From the NCBI GenBank assembly GCA_003213175.1, contig QCNN01000002.1:1-64000 (forward strand): a stretch of DNA of 64,000 bases, read 5' to 3'. Position numbers and translations under genes: made by a program. This DNA comes from SAR116 cluster bacterium AG-426-B08 (GTDB taxonomy: Bacteria; Pseudomonadota; Alphaproteobacteria; Puniceispirillales; Marisalimonadaceae). Each line of letters starts with the position of its first letter. Position 1 is the first letter of the stretch. Below the pieces are notes generated by a model. That model saw only the letters and a list, made by a program, of their open reading frames with translations, ran no database searches and had not been told where the DNA came from. Positions 50,769 through 59,232 of this stretch are shown in pieces.

Positions 50769-52253
50769 TTATTTTTTTTGTTTTGTTATCCAAGAAAATA
50801 TCATTGGACCACATAAACCTAAAAAAGCAAAAATCAAAAACATTAGAGCAAGAGGTTGAGTTAATATCATCCACCAAGCTCCATCAAACATTTTTAATGA
50901 GTGTTGTAAATTAGTTTCAACCATTTCTCCCAAAATAAGGCCCACTGCTATTGGAGCAACAGAAAAACCAAATCTTCTTGCAAAAAAACCAATTACACCA
51001 AATATCAAAGCTAACCATACATCTAATAATTGACCTTGAAATGCATATGCACCTATCACTGACAAAGCAAATACTATAGGCCAAAGAATTGCTGTAGGAA
51101 CTAAAGAAACTCTCGCAAATATTTTTGCAGCATACAAGCCCATTAACATAAACATCACGTTTGCAATAAACATTGAACCAAAAATTTGGTAAACTTTTTC
51201 AACTTGCTCGGTAAATAAATAAACACCTGGTCTAAGTCCATGAACCATTAAACCGACTAATATAATTGCTGTTGTACCACTTCCGGGTATGCCTAAAACC
51301 ATTGTTGGGACCATGGCTCCACCTGTGGCAGCATTATTAGCTGCTTCTGCACCTGCTATTCCTTCTATAGAGCCCTTACCAAACTCTTTTTTATTTTTTG
51401 ACCATCTTCTTGCCTCAGAATATCCAATCATAGATGCAACAGTTGCACCTTCTGCTGGAAGAACTCCTATGAATGTTCCTATGCCACATGATCTTAAAAT
51501 TGTTTTCCATATTTTTTTGTAGTCTTCTTTGGTAGGTAGTTTGACTGCTTTCATAGCAACAGTTTTAATAATTTTGTCCACAGTTTTTGATTGGACTAAT
51601 AATTCTGAAATGGCAAATAAACCAATGAATATAGGGACAAAGTGTAGTCCTTCATAAAGTTCATAATTTCCAAACATAAAACGCTCAATCCCAGTTACCC
51701 TCTCTGCTCCTATAGTTGATAGCCAAACTCCAAAAATTCCACCAATTAAATTTTTGACTGCTCCACCTGCACTAATACTGGCAAGCATTGACAATCCAAA
51801 AACAGTAAGAGCAAAATATTCAGGAGATCGAAATTCATAGGCAACTCTAGCCAACAGTGGGGCTGCAAAACATAGAATTAAAACTGAAAATATCCCTCCT
51901 ACTGTGCTTGAAATAACAGCAATTCCTAGAGCTCTTCCTGCCTCACCTTTTTGAGCAAGAGGATATCCATCAAAAGTAGTTGCTGCTGCAGCAGAAGTTC
52001 CGGGGGCATTAATTAATATTGCTGTTATTGAACCAGCAAATGTAGCAGAAACATAAATTGTCGCTAAGACTGCAATTGCATGAACAGGATCCATTGTCAA
52101 AGTAAATGGTAAAAGTAATGCAGCGCCTGTTGTTGCGCCTAGTCCAGGCAAAACACCAATTATAACTCCTAAAATGGTAGTAACAAATATTAACCCTAAT
52201 AAATAAGGATCTACGACAACTGATGCCATTGCTCCTATTGCTTGTTCAAACAT
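50769..52253 (-). CDS. tctA: tripartite tricarboxylate transporter large permease
   Basis: GVLPGLGATTGAALLLPFT, GVLPAEGATVASMIGYSEARRWSK, GIPGSGTTAIILVGLMVHGLRPG. Confidence 0.93.
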   Translation of the reverse strand: MFEQAIGAMASVVVDPYLLGLIFVTTILGVIIGVLPGLGATTGAALLLPFTLTMDPVHAIAVLATIYVSATFAGSITAILINAPGTSAAAATTFDGYPLAQKGEAGRALGIAVISSTVGGIFSVLILCFAAPLLARVAYEFRSPEYFALTVFGLSMLASISAGGAVKNLIGGIFGVWLSTIGAERVTGIERFMFGNYELYEGLHFVPIFIGLFAISELLVQSKTVDKIIKTVAMKAVKLPTKEDYKKIWKTILRSCGIGTFIGVLPAEGATVASMIGYSEARRWSKNKKEFGKGSIEGIAGAEAANNAATGGAMVPTMVLGIPGSGTTAIILVGLMVHGLRPGVYLFTEQVEKVYQIFGSMFIANVMFMLMGLYAAKIFARVSLVPTAILWPIVFALSVIGAYAFQGQLLDVWLALIFGVIGFFARRFGFSVAPIAVGLILGEMVETNLQHSLKMFDGAWWMILTQPLALMFLIFAFLGLCGPMIFSWITKQKK

Positions 52254-52264
52254 TTAATTTCCTT

Positions 52265-52729
52265 CTACCCATAATAAATATTCGTAAGAATTCCTCTTGG
52301 AAACCTAATTTTTAAGACTAAATCAAAAAGCATAAAAATTAGAGCAGGGGTTATAGAGGCAGTTAACAAGGCTACCCAAATTCTTTTTTCACCCCATAAA
52401 ACACACATTAAAAACATTACAATAAAGATTCCGATAAACATATCTGTAAAAACAGTTAATAAATAAAATACAAGAAATAAAATCATACTTCCCCAAGTTG
52501 GAAATCTTTCTAGAGGAATCGGGTTAGGATGATTTTTATAAAATTGAAGTGTTAACACGGCAACTAAAATTAGATTTAAAATCATTAAAAAAATTGGAAA
52601 AGATCTTGCTTGCATACTGTCACCAACTATCATTTCTGGTGATGTATCAAGTTGCAAAGCAATTGCAATTACTACAAAAGAAAAAATTGCTAAGAATAAT
52701 GGTACAAAATATATATTTTTTTTAATCAT
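52265..52729 (-). CDS. tctB: tripartite tricarboxylate transporter small permease
   Basis: 4-TM small protein between tctA and tctC. Confidence 0.82.
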   Translation of the reverse strand: MIKKNIYFVPLFLAIFSFVVIAIALQLDTSPEMIVGDSMQARSFPIFLMILNLILVAVLTLQFYKNHPNPIPLERFPTWGSMILFLVFYLLTVFTDMFIGIFIVMFLMCVLWGEKRIWVALLTASITPALIFMLFDLVLKIRFPRGILTNIYYG

Positions 52730-52739
52730 GATTTTAAAA

Positions 52740-52769
52740 AATGCTCTCCTTAATTAAAAAGAGAGCATT
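52740..52769 (-). terminator. Stem-loop between tctC and tctB
   Basis: 9-bp perfect arms AATGCTCTC/GAGAGCATT, 12-nt loop, followed by TTTT on the minus strand. Confidence 0.65.
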
Positions 52770-52782
52770 GGTCTAAAAGTAT

Positions 52783-53760
52783 TTACTTCATTAAGCCCAT
52801 TTCTTTTAAAGCAGGCCCAAATTCACCAACCATAAATGCAATTTGTTTGCCCCATGGTCCTGAAGGTTGAGGTGATGTACTGTCTAATCCTGAATTAGCC
52901 AAGTATGCTTGATACATTGAATGTTTCATAGCTTTTTGAATACCTTTTTCTAATGCAGCAACTCTTGCTTTATCAACACCAGCGTGTGTTACAAAACCTC
53001 TTGTAGTTGACAGAACAAGGTCAATACCTAATTCCTTTGCAGTTTTAGCTTTTGGAATTGGTGCCATACCATTTTCAGCTAAAATAACAAGTGGGCAAAT
53101 ATCTCCTGCCTCTACAGGTGCAGCAGCTTCAGATAAGTTTAATGTTCCTACATCAACTTCTCCAGCTACTAATCTAGTTGCTAATTCTCCACCACCTTTA
53201 AATGGAATATATTTAGGCATTTTTTGACCCAATCTTTTTGCCCAAAGAAATACTGTTATGTGGTCAATTGTACCAGTATGTGTTCCACCAAAAGTTATCT
53301 TGTCACCCTTTTTCATACCAGCAACAAAATCTTCAGGCGTTTTATAAGGACTTTTTTTACAATTTACCATTAAAATTTGTGGATCATTAGTACCTCTAGA
53401 TATAGGTGCCATGTCACTTACTTTAAGCTTTGTTTTACCCATAGCCATGGTAATAGCATGCCCAACAGTAAATGTTAAAATCGTGTTTCCATCTGCTGGT
53501 CTTGTCATGAAATAATTCATTGCAGCAGCACCACCGCCACCTCTTTTATTAACAACAACCATATCCTGTTTAAGCGTTCTTCTAGAACGTAGCATCATCA
53601 TTCTTGAATTAACGTCTGTTCCACCACCTGCTCCAGCATGTGTAACAACTTCTATAGCTGGTTTTTTTGCCGCTAGAGAAGATGTTGAAGAAAAAGCAAT
53701 TAATCCAGTTAGAACAGTCAAACTTGATCCTATTGCTAATAGTGTTTTAGATTTAATCAT
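52783..53760 (-). CDS. tctC: tripartite tricarboxylate transporter substrate-binding protein
   Basis: Signal peptide; IEVVTHAGAGGGTDVNSRMMM, VVNKRGGGGAAAMNYF. Confidence 0.9.
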   Translation of the reverse strand: MIKSKTLLAIGSSLTVLTGLIAFSSTSSLAAKKPAIEVVTHAGAGGGTDVNSRMMMLRSRRTLKQDMVVVNKRGGGGAAAMNYFMTRPADGNTILTFTVGHAITMAMGKTKLKVSDMAPISRGTNDPQILMVNCKKSPYKTPEDFVAGMKKGDKITFGGTHTGTIDHITVFLWAKRLGQKMPKYIPFKGGGELATRLVAGEVDVGTLNLSEAAAPVEAGDICPLVILAENGMAPIPKAKTAKELGIDLVLSTTRGFVTHAGVDKARVAALEKGIQKAMKHSMYQAYLANSGLDSTSPQPSGPWGKQIAFMVGEFGPALKEMGLMK

Positions 53761-53777
53761 ATAAATTCCTCCTGAGA

Positions 53778-53806
53778 AATGATTAATGATTTAATGATTT
53801 ATCATT
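53778..53806. repeat. Three tandem AATGATT(T) units plus an inverted ATCATT in the tctC leader
   Basis: AATGATT AATGATTT AATGATTT ATCATT read directly. Confidence 0.6.
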
Positions 53807-53923
53807 ATACTACTACTATTAAAATTCTTGGGATAGGAGTCAAGCTTGTAAAAATAAAAATATAACTTTTTTTTATTCATTTATAATTTTTTTTTATAAA
53901 TTCCTGCAATTCTTTTTACATTG

Positions 53924-53935
53924 TGTTTGCAAACA
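53924..53935. promoter_or_regulatory. 12-bp perfect palindrome TGTTTGCAAACA between divergent transport operons
   Basis: Perfect palindrome in the 53761..54054 intergenic region. Confidence 0.4.
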
Positions 53936-54054
53936 ATCATCTAAAATTTCAATTTTTAATTTTATGTTAAGAATTAATCATGTTACTAATGATTTTAGTT
54001 TTTCAATACCGATATTTAATTGTTTAAATATTATGAATTTTTCGGAGGTTATAA

Positions 54055-55212
54055 ATGTCAAAAAATTCAATTTTAATAGTTTTGCTAATTTTAATTATTG
54101 GTGGGGGTACCTACTATTATTTAGAAAAGCAAAAAAAAGATGATGTTGTTAAAGTTGGAATGATAACAACTTTGTCTGGAGGTGGCTCTGGTTTGGGAAT
54201 TGATGTCAGGGATGGTTTCCTACTTGCAGTGAAAGATAATAAAAACATTCAAGTATTAGTAAAAGATGATCAAAGAAAGCCTGATATCGCTGTTCAATTG
54301 GCTGATAAAATGACTCAATCTGATAAGGTTGATGTTCTTACAGGTATAATTTGGTCAAACCTTGCTATGGCTGTTGTACCTGCTGCTGTAAATCAAGATA
54401 TAGTTTATTTGTCTCCTAATGCAGGTCCTTCTGCCTTGGCTGGCAAAGGTTGTCATAAGAATTACTTCAATGTTGCATGGCAAAATGATAATTTGCATGA
54501 AGCTGCTGGAGGATATGCTAATTCAGCAGGTTATAAAAACACTTTCATTCTTGCACCTAACTATCCAGCAGGTAAAGATGCATTAACTGGATACAAGCGT
54601 TTCTTCAAAGGAAATTTAGCTGGTGAGCTTTATACAAAGTTAGGACAAAAGGATTATGCGGCAGAAATTGCTCAAATTAGAGCATCTGGCGCAGATAGTA
54701 TTTTCTTTTTTCTTCCTGGTGGAATGGGAATTGGTTTCATGAAGCAATATGCTCAATCTGGAATTGATCTTCCTGTTGTTGGCCCTGCCTTTTCATTTGA
54801 TCAAGGTATATTAAAAGCTGTAGGAGACGCTGCTCTTGGAGTAAAAAATACATCCCAATGGTCAAAAGATTTAGATAATGAAGCAAATAAAAAGTTTGTA
54901 TCAGAATTTAAATCAACATATGGTAGGTTGCCATCATTATATGCTTCTCAGGGGTATGATACTGGTATGTTATTACTTTCTGCTCTAAGAAATTCCTCAA
55001 TTTCAGATAAAGACGGATTCAGGAATGCATTAAAAGTTGCAGACTTTTCTTCTACTAGAGGAAAGTTTAAATTTGCTAGTAACCAACATCCAATCCAAGA
55101 TATTTATGTAAGAGAAGTGATTAAAGAAGGTGATATTTTGACCAATAAGATTGTTTCAATTGGTTTAAAAGATAGATCTAATGCATATGTAGATGCTTGT
55201 TCTCTAAAATAA
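54055..55212 (+). CDS. ABC transporter substrate-binding protein (HAAT family)
   Basis: KVGMITTLSGGGSGLGIDVRDGFLLAV, NAGPSALAGKGCHKNYFNVAWQND; followed by LivHMGF-like genes. Confidence 0.88.
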   Translation: MSKNSILIVLLILIIGGGTYYYLEKQKKDDVVKVGMITTLSGGGSGLGIDVRDGFLLAVKDNKNIQVLVKDDQRKPDIAVQLADKMTQSDKVDVLTGIIWSNLAMAVVPAAVNQDIVYLSPNAGPSALAGKGCHKNYFNVAWQNDNLHEAAGGYANSAGYKNTFILAPNYPAGKDALTGYKRFFKGNLAGELYTKLGQKDYAAEIAQIRASGADSIFFFLPGGMGIGFMKQYAQSGIDLPVVGPAFSFDQGILKAVGDAALGVKNTSQWSKDLDNEANKKFVSEFKSTYGRLPSLYASQGYDTGMLLLSALRNSSISDKDGFRNALKVADFSSTRGKFKFASNQHPIQDIYVREVIKEGDILTNKIVSIGLKDRSNAYVDACSLK

Positions 55213-55219
55213 TTAAAAA

Positions 55220-55250
55220 TTCAAGTGAGTTAAATTTTAACTCACTTGAA
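55220..55250 (+). other. Perfect long stem-loop between substrate-binding-protein gene and livH-like gene
   Basis: 15-bp arms TTCAAGTGAGTTAAA / TTTAACTCACTTGAA around a central T; no following T-run. Confidence 0.8.
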
Positions 55251-55258
55251 AATTATAA

Positions 55259-56179
55259 ATGACAATTTCTTTATTCATTGAACAAATTTTAAATGGGCTT
55301 CAATTTGGTGTAATGCTTTTTTTGATGTCAGCTGGATTAACACTTGTTTTTGGTGTGATGGGCTTAATAAATTTAGCTCATGGATCATTTTACATGATTG
55401 GTGCATTTGCCGCAGCATTATTTGCTGAATTAACCGGGTCATTTTTGATTGCAATGATAGCCAGTTTTGTTGCTGCATTATTTGCGGGCGCATTAACGGA
55501 ATTGATTATAATCAGAAAAATATACAAAAGAGATCATTTAGATCAAGTGCTCGCAACATTTGCATTAATTCTATTATTTTCTGAGGGTATTAGATGGATT
55601 TTTGGTGCTTACCCTCTTTACTTAGATATTCCAAATTCATTAAGTTCAAGTTTTAATCTACCTTTTGAAATCATATACTCTAAATATAGAATGATGATTA
55701 TTTTAGTTGGAATAATAATAGCTATTATTTTATACTTTTTAATCTCAAAAACATTGATAGGTATAAGGATAAAAGCAGGCCAAAATGATAGAGAAATGAT
55801 TGGTGCACTTGGCGTAGATGTTACAAAATTATATACGATCGTATTTTCTTTAGGTGCCGCTTTAGCAGGTCTTGCAGGTGCATTGATTGGTGCTATTCAA
55901 TCAGTTGAGGTTGGTATGGGAGAGCCTGTTTTGATTCTTGCGTTTGTCGTAATTGTTATAGGAGGAATAGGGTCAATAAAAGGGGCTTTTGTTGGTGCAT
56001 TATTGGTTGGTATAACAGATACAATGGGACGTTTTTTATTACCAAGTTTTTTTAGTTATTTTTTTGATAATGCCTCAGCAACTTCTATTGGATCTTCTAT
56101 AGCTTCAATGTCAATCTATATTTTAATGGCAACAGTTCTGATTTTTAAACCCTCAGGTTTATACGGGGTAAAAAAATGA
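55259..56179 (+). CDS. branched-chain-type ABC permease (LivH-like)
   Basis: QILNGLQFGVMLFLMSAGLTLVFGVMGLINLAHGSFYMIGAF. Confidence 0.9.
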   Translation: MTISLFIEQILNGLQFGVMLFLMSAGLTLVFGVMGLINLAHGSFYMIGAFAAALFAELTGSFLIAMIASFVAALFAGALTELIIIRKIYKRDHLDQVLATFALILLFSEGIRWIFGAYPLYLDIPNSLSSSFNLPFEIIYSKYRMMIILVGIIIAIILYFLISKTLIGIRIKAGQNDREMIGALGVDVTKLYTIVFSLGAALAGLAGALIGAIQSVEVGMGEPVLILAFVVIVIGGIGSIKGAFVGALLVGITDTMGRFLLPSFFSYFFDNASATSIGSSIASMSIYILMATVLIFKPSGLYGVKK

Positions 56180-57150
56180 TTAAAGAAGAAAAATTAAATT
56201 TAATCATCTTACTAGTATTATTTGTTATCCCATTTTTAGCATATTTATTTAATGAGCCTTATCTAACAACTTTAACAACAAAGATTGTTATATTGTCAAT
56301 TGCGGGTATAGGTTTAAACTTTATATTAGGTTATGGAGGTCTTGTCTCATTTGGACACGCGGCTTTTTTTGGGATTGGTGGGTACGTTACTGGAATTCTG
56401 GCAAGTCATGCACAAAATTCTGAACAAATGTTTTTTTTTCTACAATTTGACGGGTCAAACCAAATATTATTTATATGGTTAATTTCAATAATAATTTGTT
56501 CTTTCATAGCCTTATTAATAGGTTATTTTTCTCTTAGGACCTCGGGTGTTTATTTTATAATGATAACATTAGCATTTGCACAGATGTTATATTACTTTTC
56601 GATAAGCTGGCCAGCTTATGGAGGTGAGGATGGTTTGTCAATTTATGTAAGAAATGTTTTTCCATTTTTTAATACTATGAATCCTATCAACTTTTATTTT
56701 ATATGTTTTACATGGTTATTGATTTTTTTAACAATTTTAAAGATCATTTTAAATTCCTCTTTTGGTCTGGTTTTAAAAGCATGTAAAGAAAATGAAGAAA
56801 GAGTAAAATCTATAGGTATTAATCCATTTAATATAAAATTAATTTCGTTTGTATTTTCAGGTGCTATTACTGGACTAGCTGGTTCTTTATACACTGATCT
56901 AAATAGATTTGTTAGTCCATCAGTTCTGAGTTGGCAAATGTCTGGTGAAATTATGGTTTTAGTGATTTTAGGAGGTGTGGCTAGACTATATGGCCCAATT
57001 TTAGGAGCAGTGTTTTATATAATCTTAGAGCAAACTCTGGGTGGTGTCTCAGAGAATTGGCAATTTTGGTTAGGCCTAATAATTATTTTAGAAGTTTTAT
57101 ATGCTAGGGCTGGTATAATGAGTTTATTTTTAAAAGATAGTAAATCATGA
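56176..57150 (+). CDS. branched-chain-type ABC permease (LivM-like)
   Basis: GLNFILGYGGLVSFGHAAFFGIGGYVTGIL; overlaps neighbours by 4 nt. Confidence 0.9.
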   Translation: MIKEEKLNLIILLVLFVIPFLAYLFNEPYLTTLTTKIVILSIAGIGLNFILGYGGLVSFGHAAFFGIGGYVTGILASHAQNSEQMFFFLQFDGSNQILFIWLISIIICSFIALLIGYFSLRTSGVYFIMITLAFAQMLYYFSISWPAYGGEDGLSIYVRNVFPFFNTMNPINFYFICFTWLLIFLTILKIILNSSFGLVLKACKENEERVKSIGINPFNIKLISFVFSGAITGLAGSLYTDLNRFVSPSVLSWQMSGEIMVLVILGGVARLYGPILGAVFYIILEQTLGGVSENWQFWLGLIIILEVLYARAGIMSLFLKDSKS

Positions 57151-57896
57151 CAAACAGTATTTTAAAAATTGATAATCTTAGTAAAGGGTTTCATGCGGTT
57201 AGAGCTTGTGAAAATATTTCTTTAGAAATAAATAAAAATGAAGTTCATGCTTTAATCGGTCCAAATGGAGCTGGAAAATCAACTTTGATTAAATTAATTA
57301 CAGGTTTTTTGGAACAGGAATATGGTAAAATATTTTTAGACAACCAAGAAATATCATTTTTAACACCTGAGGAAAGAGCTCAAAAAGGAATTGCTAGAAG
57401 CTTTCAAGTATCTTCGATAATTAATAATTTTAGCGTTGTACAAAATATTAAATTAGCATTAATAGGGAAAAATAAAAATTATCTAGATTTTTTAACAAAT
57501 ATTAATTTAAACAAAAAATTGTTGAAAGAAGCTTTTTATTATTTAGAAGAAGTGGGTCTCAATAAAAAAGCCAATGAATTAGCATCTAGCTTAAGCCATG
57601 GTGAAAAAAGAAAATTAGAAATATGTATAGCAATATCTATGGCGCCAAAAATTTTCCTGTTTGATGAGCCGATGGCAGGGTTAGATGGAGAGTCGTCTGA
57701 ATTAATTTTACAGTTGTTTAAAAAAATTAAAAAAAGAGCACCAATATTATTGATAGAGCATGATATGGATACGGTTTTTTCATTAGCAGATAGAGTTTCC
57801 GTTTTGGACTATGGAAAAGTTATAGTAACTGGAACAGTCTCAGAAATCAAAAAAAATAAGACTGTAAAAAAAGTTTATTTAGGAACAGAACATTGA
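57147..57896 (+). CDS. branched-chain-type ABC ATP-binding protein (LivG-like)
   Basis: GPNGAGKSTLIKLITGF, LSHGEKRKLEI, IFLFDEPMAGLDG. Confidence 0.9.
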   Translation: MTNSILKIDNLSKGFHAVRACENISLEINKNEVHALIGPNGAGKSTLIKLITGFLEQEYGKIFLDNQEISFLTPEERAQKGIARSFQVSSIINNFSVVQNIKLALIGKNKNYLDFLTNINLNKKLLKEAFYYLEEVGLNKKANELASSLSHGEKRKLEICIAISMAPKIFLFDEPMAGLDGESSELILQLFKKIKKRAPILLIEHDMDTVFSLADRVSVLDYGKVIVTGTVSEIKKNKTVKKVYLGTEH

Positions 57897-58582
57897 CAAA
57901 TCTATTAAATGTTCAAAATTTGAAAGCTTGGTATGCAGATAGCCAAGTTTTATTTGGAATAGACTTAAAAATTGAACCTGGTCAAATGGTAGCTCTATTG
58001 GGAAGAAATGGTATGGGCAAATCAACTACTATAAAATCACTTTGTGGGATAATGGAAAAAGTAGAGGGACAAGTTTTTTTCCAAGGTAAGTCAATAATTA
58101 ACAAGCCAAGTTACGAAATTGCAAAACTCGGATTTGGTCTAGTTCCTGAAGGAAGAAGAGTTTTTACAAATTTAACAGTATATGAAAATTTAATTTGCTC
58201 GGCAAAAAAAGGCTACTGGTCAATTGATAAATTGAAGTTAATTTTCCCAAGGTTAAATGAGAGACTTTCTCAAATGGCATCATCTTTATCTGGAGGAGAA
58301 CAACAAATGTTATCAATAGGAAGAGCATTGATGACTAATCCAAAATTACTTATTTTGGATGAGGCTACTGAGGGCTTGTCTCCAAATTTAAGAAATGAAA
58401 TTTGGAAAGTTATTTCAGAAATAAAAAAAGAAGGTATTTCAATTATTTTGATTGATAAATATTTGCATAAAATTAAAGCTTTAGCAGATTATTTATATAT
58501 TCTCAGCCGTGGAAAAAATGTCTGGGAAGGCAATAGTAAAGATTTAGATGATAATATAGTCAAAAAGTTTTTATCAGTATAA
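57893..58582 (+). CDS. branched-chain-type ABC ATP-binding protein (LivF-like)
   Basis: GRNGMGKSTTIKSLCG, GLVPEGRRVFTNLTVYENL, SLSGGEQQMLSIGRAL; TTG start. Confidence 0.9.
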   Translation: MTNLLNVQNLKAWYADSQVLFGIDLKIEPGQMVALLGRNGMGKSTTIKSLCGIMEKVEGQVFFQGKSIINKPSYEIAKLGFGLVPEGRRVFTNLTVYENLICSAKKGYWSIDKLKLIFPRLNERLSQMASSLSGGEQQMLSIGRALMTNPKLLILDEATEGLSPNLRNEIWKVISEIKKEGISIILIDKYLHKIKALADYLYILSRGKNVWEGNSKDLDDNIVKKFLSV

Positions 58583-58611
58583 AATTATTAAATAATTAAT
58601 GTTAACAAAAG

Positions 58612-58920
58612 TTAATTAAAAGATAATTCTCCCAAATCTTGTGTAACTACCCCGGTAAATTCAACAGTTTTTGGAGACAATGTTTTAACATATTTGACAA
58701 TATTTTCTTGAATTAGTTTTTCTATACTCTTCATTGACTCTTTATCAGGAAATTCCCACACAACAACACTTACATTTGCAGTATTTGGATTTTTTATTGC
58801 TCTAAACCTAACCCCTTTAACTGTTTGTAATAAGTTAGGCCATTTTGTTTCTAAAATTGACTCAAAAAGTTCACAGTCTTCTTTACTAGGAAATGTTCTT
58901 ACAAAAATTTTAACAATCAT
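58612..58920 (-). CDS. small protein, possible dimeric alpha-beta barrel (ABM-like), function unknown
   Basis: 102 aa ORF occupying an otherwise empty gap; sequence pattern only. Confidence 0.55.
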   Translation of the reverse strand: MIVKIFVRTFPSKEDCELFESILETKWPNLLQTVKGVRFRAIKNPNTANVSVVVWEFPDKESMKSIEKLIQENIVKYVKTLSPKTVEFTGVVTQDLGELSFN

Positions 58921-58978
58921 ATATGCCTCATTTAATCTTTTTTTTTTAAAAGTTATATGTAATATACACCATTATCTA

Positions 58979-59218
58979 ATGATGGTTAAAAAAATGTTTG
59001 AATTAATTTTAAGAAAAGATGTTTTTTTTAGAGCAATTAAATTTGCTTGTGTTGTAGGAGTAATCTTAGCTGCTATTAATCATGGAGATCATATAATCAG
59101 TGGCAAGATGACATTTAATAATTGGGTTAAAATAGCTATAACTTTTTGTGTACCATATTGTGTTTCAACATTTTCTTCAGTTTTAGCAATTAAAAAAGAA
59201 CAAGTTTCAAAGAATTAA
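58979..59218 (+). CDS. NrtS-like small membrane protein (nitrate/nitrite transporter NrtS family)
   Basis: 79 aa with two hydrophobic segments; AIKFACVVGVILAAINHGDHIISG...IAITFCVPYCVSTFSSV. Confidence 0.65.
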   Translation: MMVKKMFELILRKDVFFRAIKFACVVGVILAAINHGDHIISGKMTFNNWVKIAITFCVPYCVSTFSSVLAIKKEQVSKN

Positions 59219-59232
59219 ATAGTATTAAAAAA

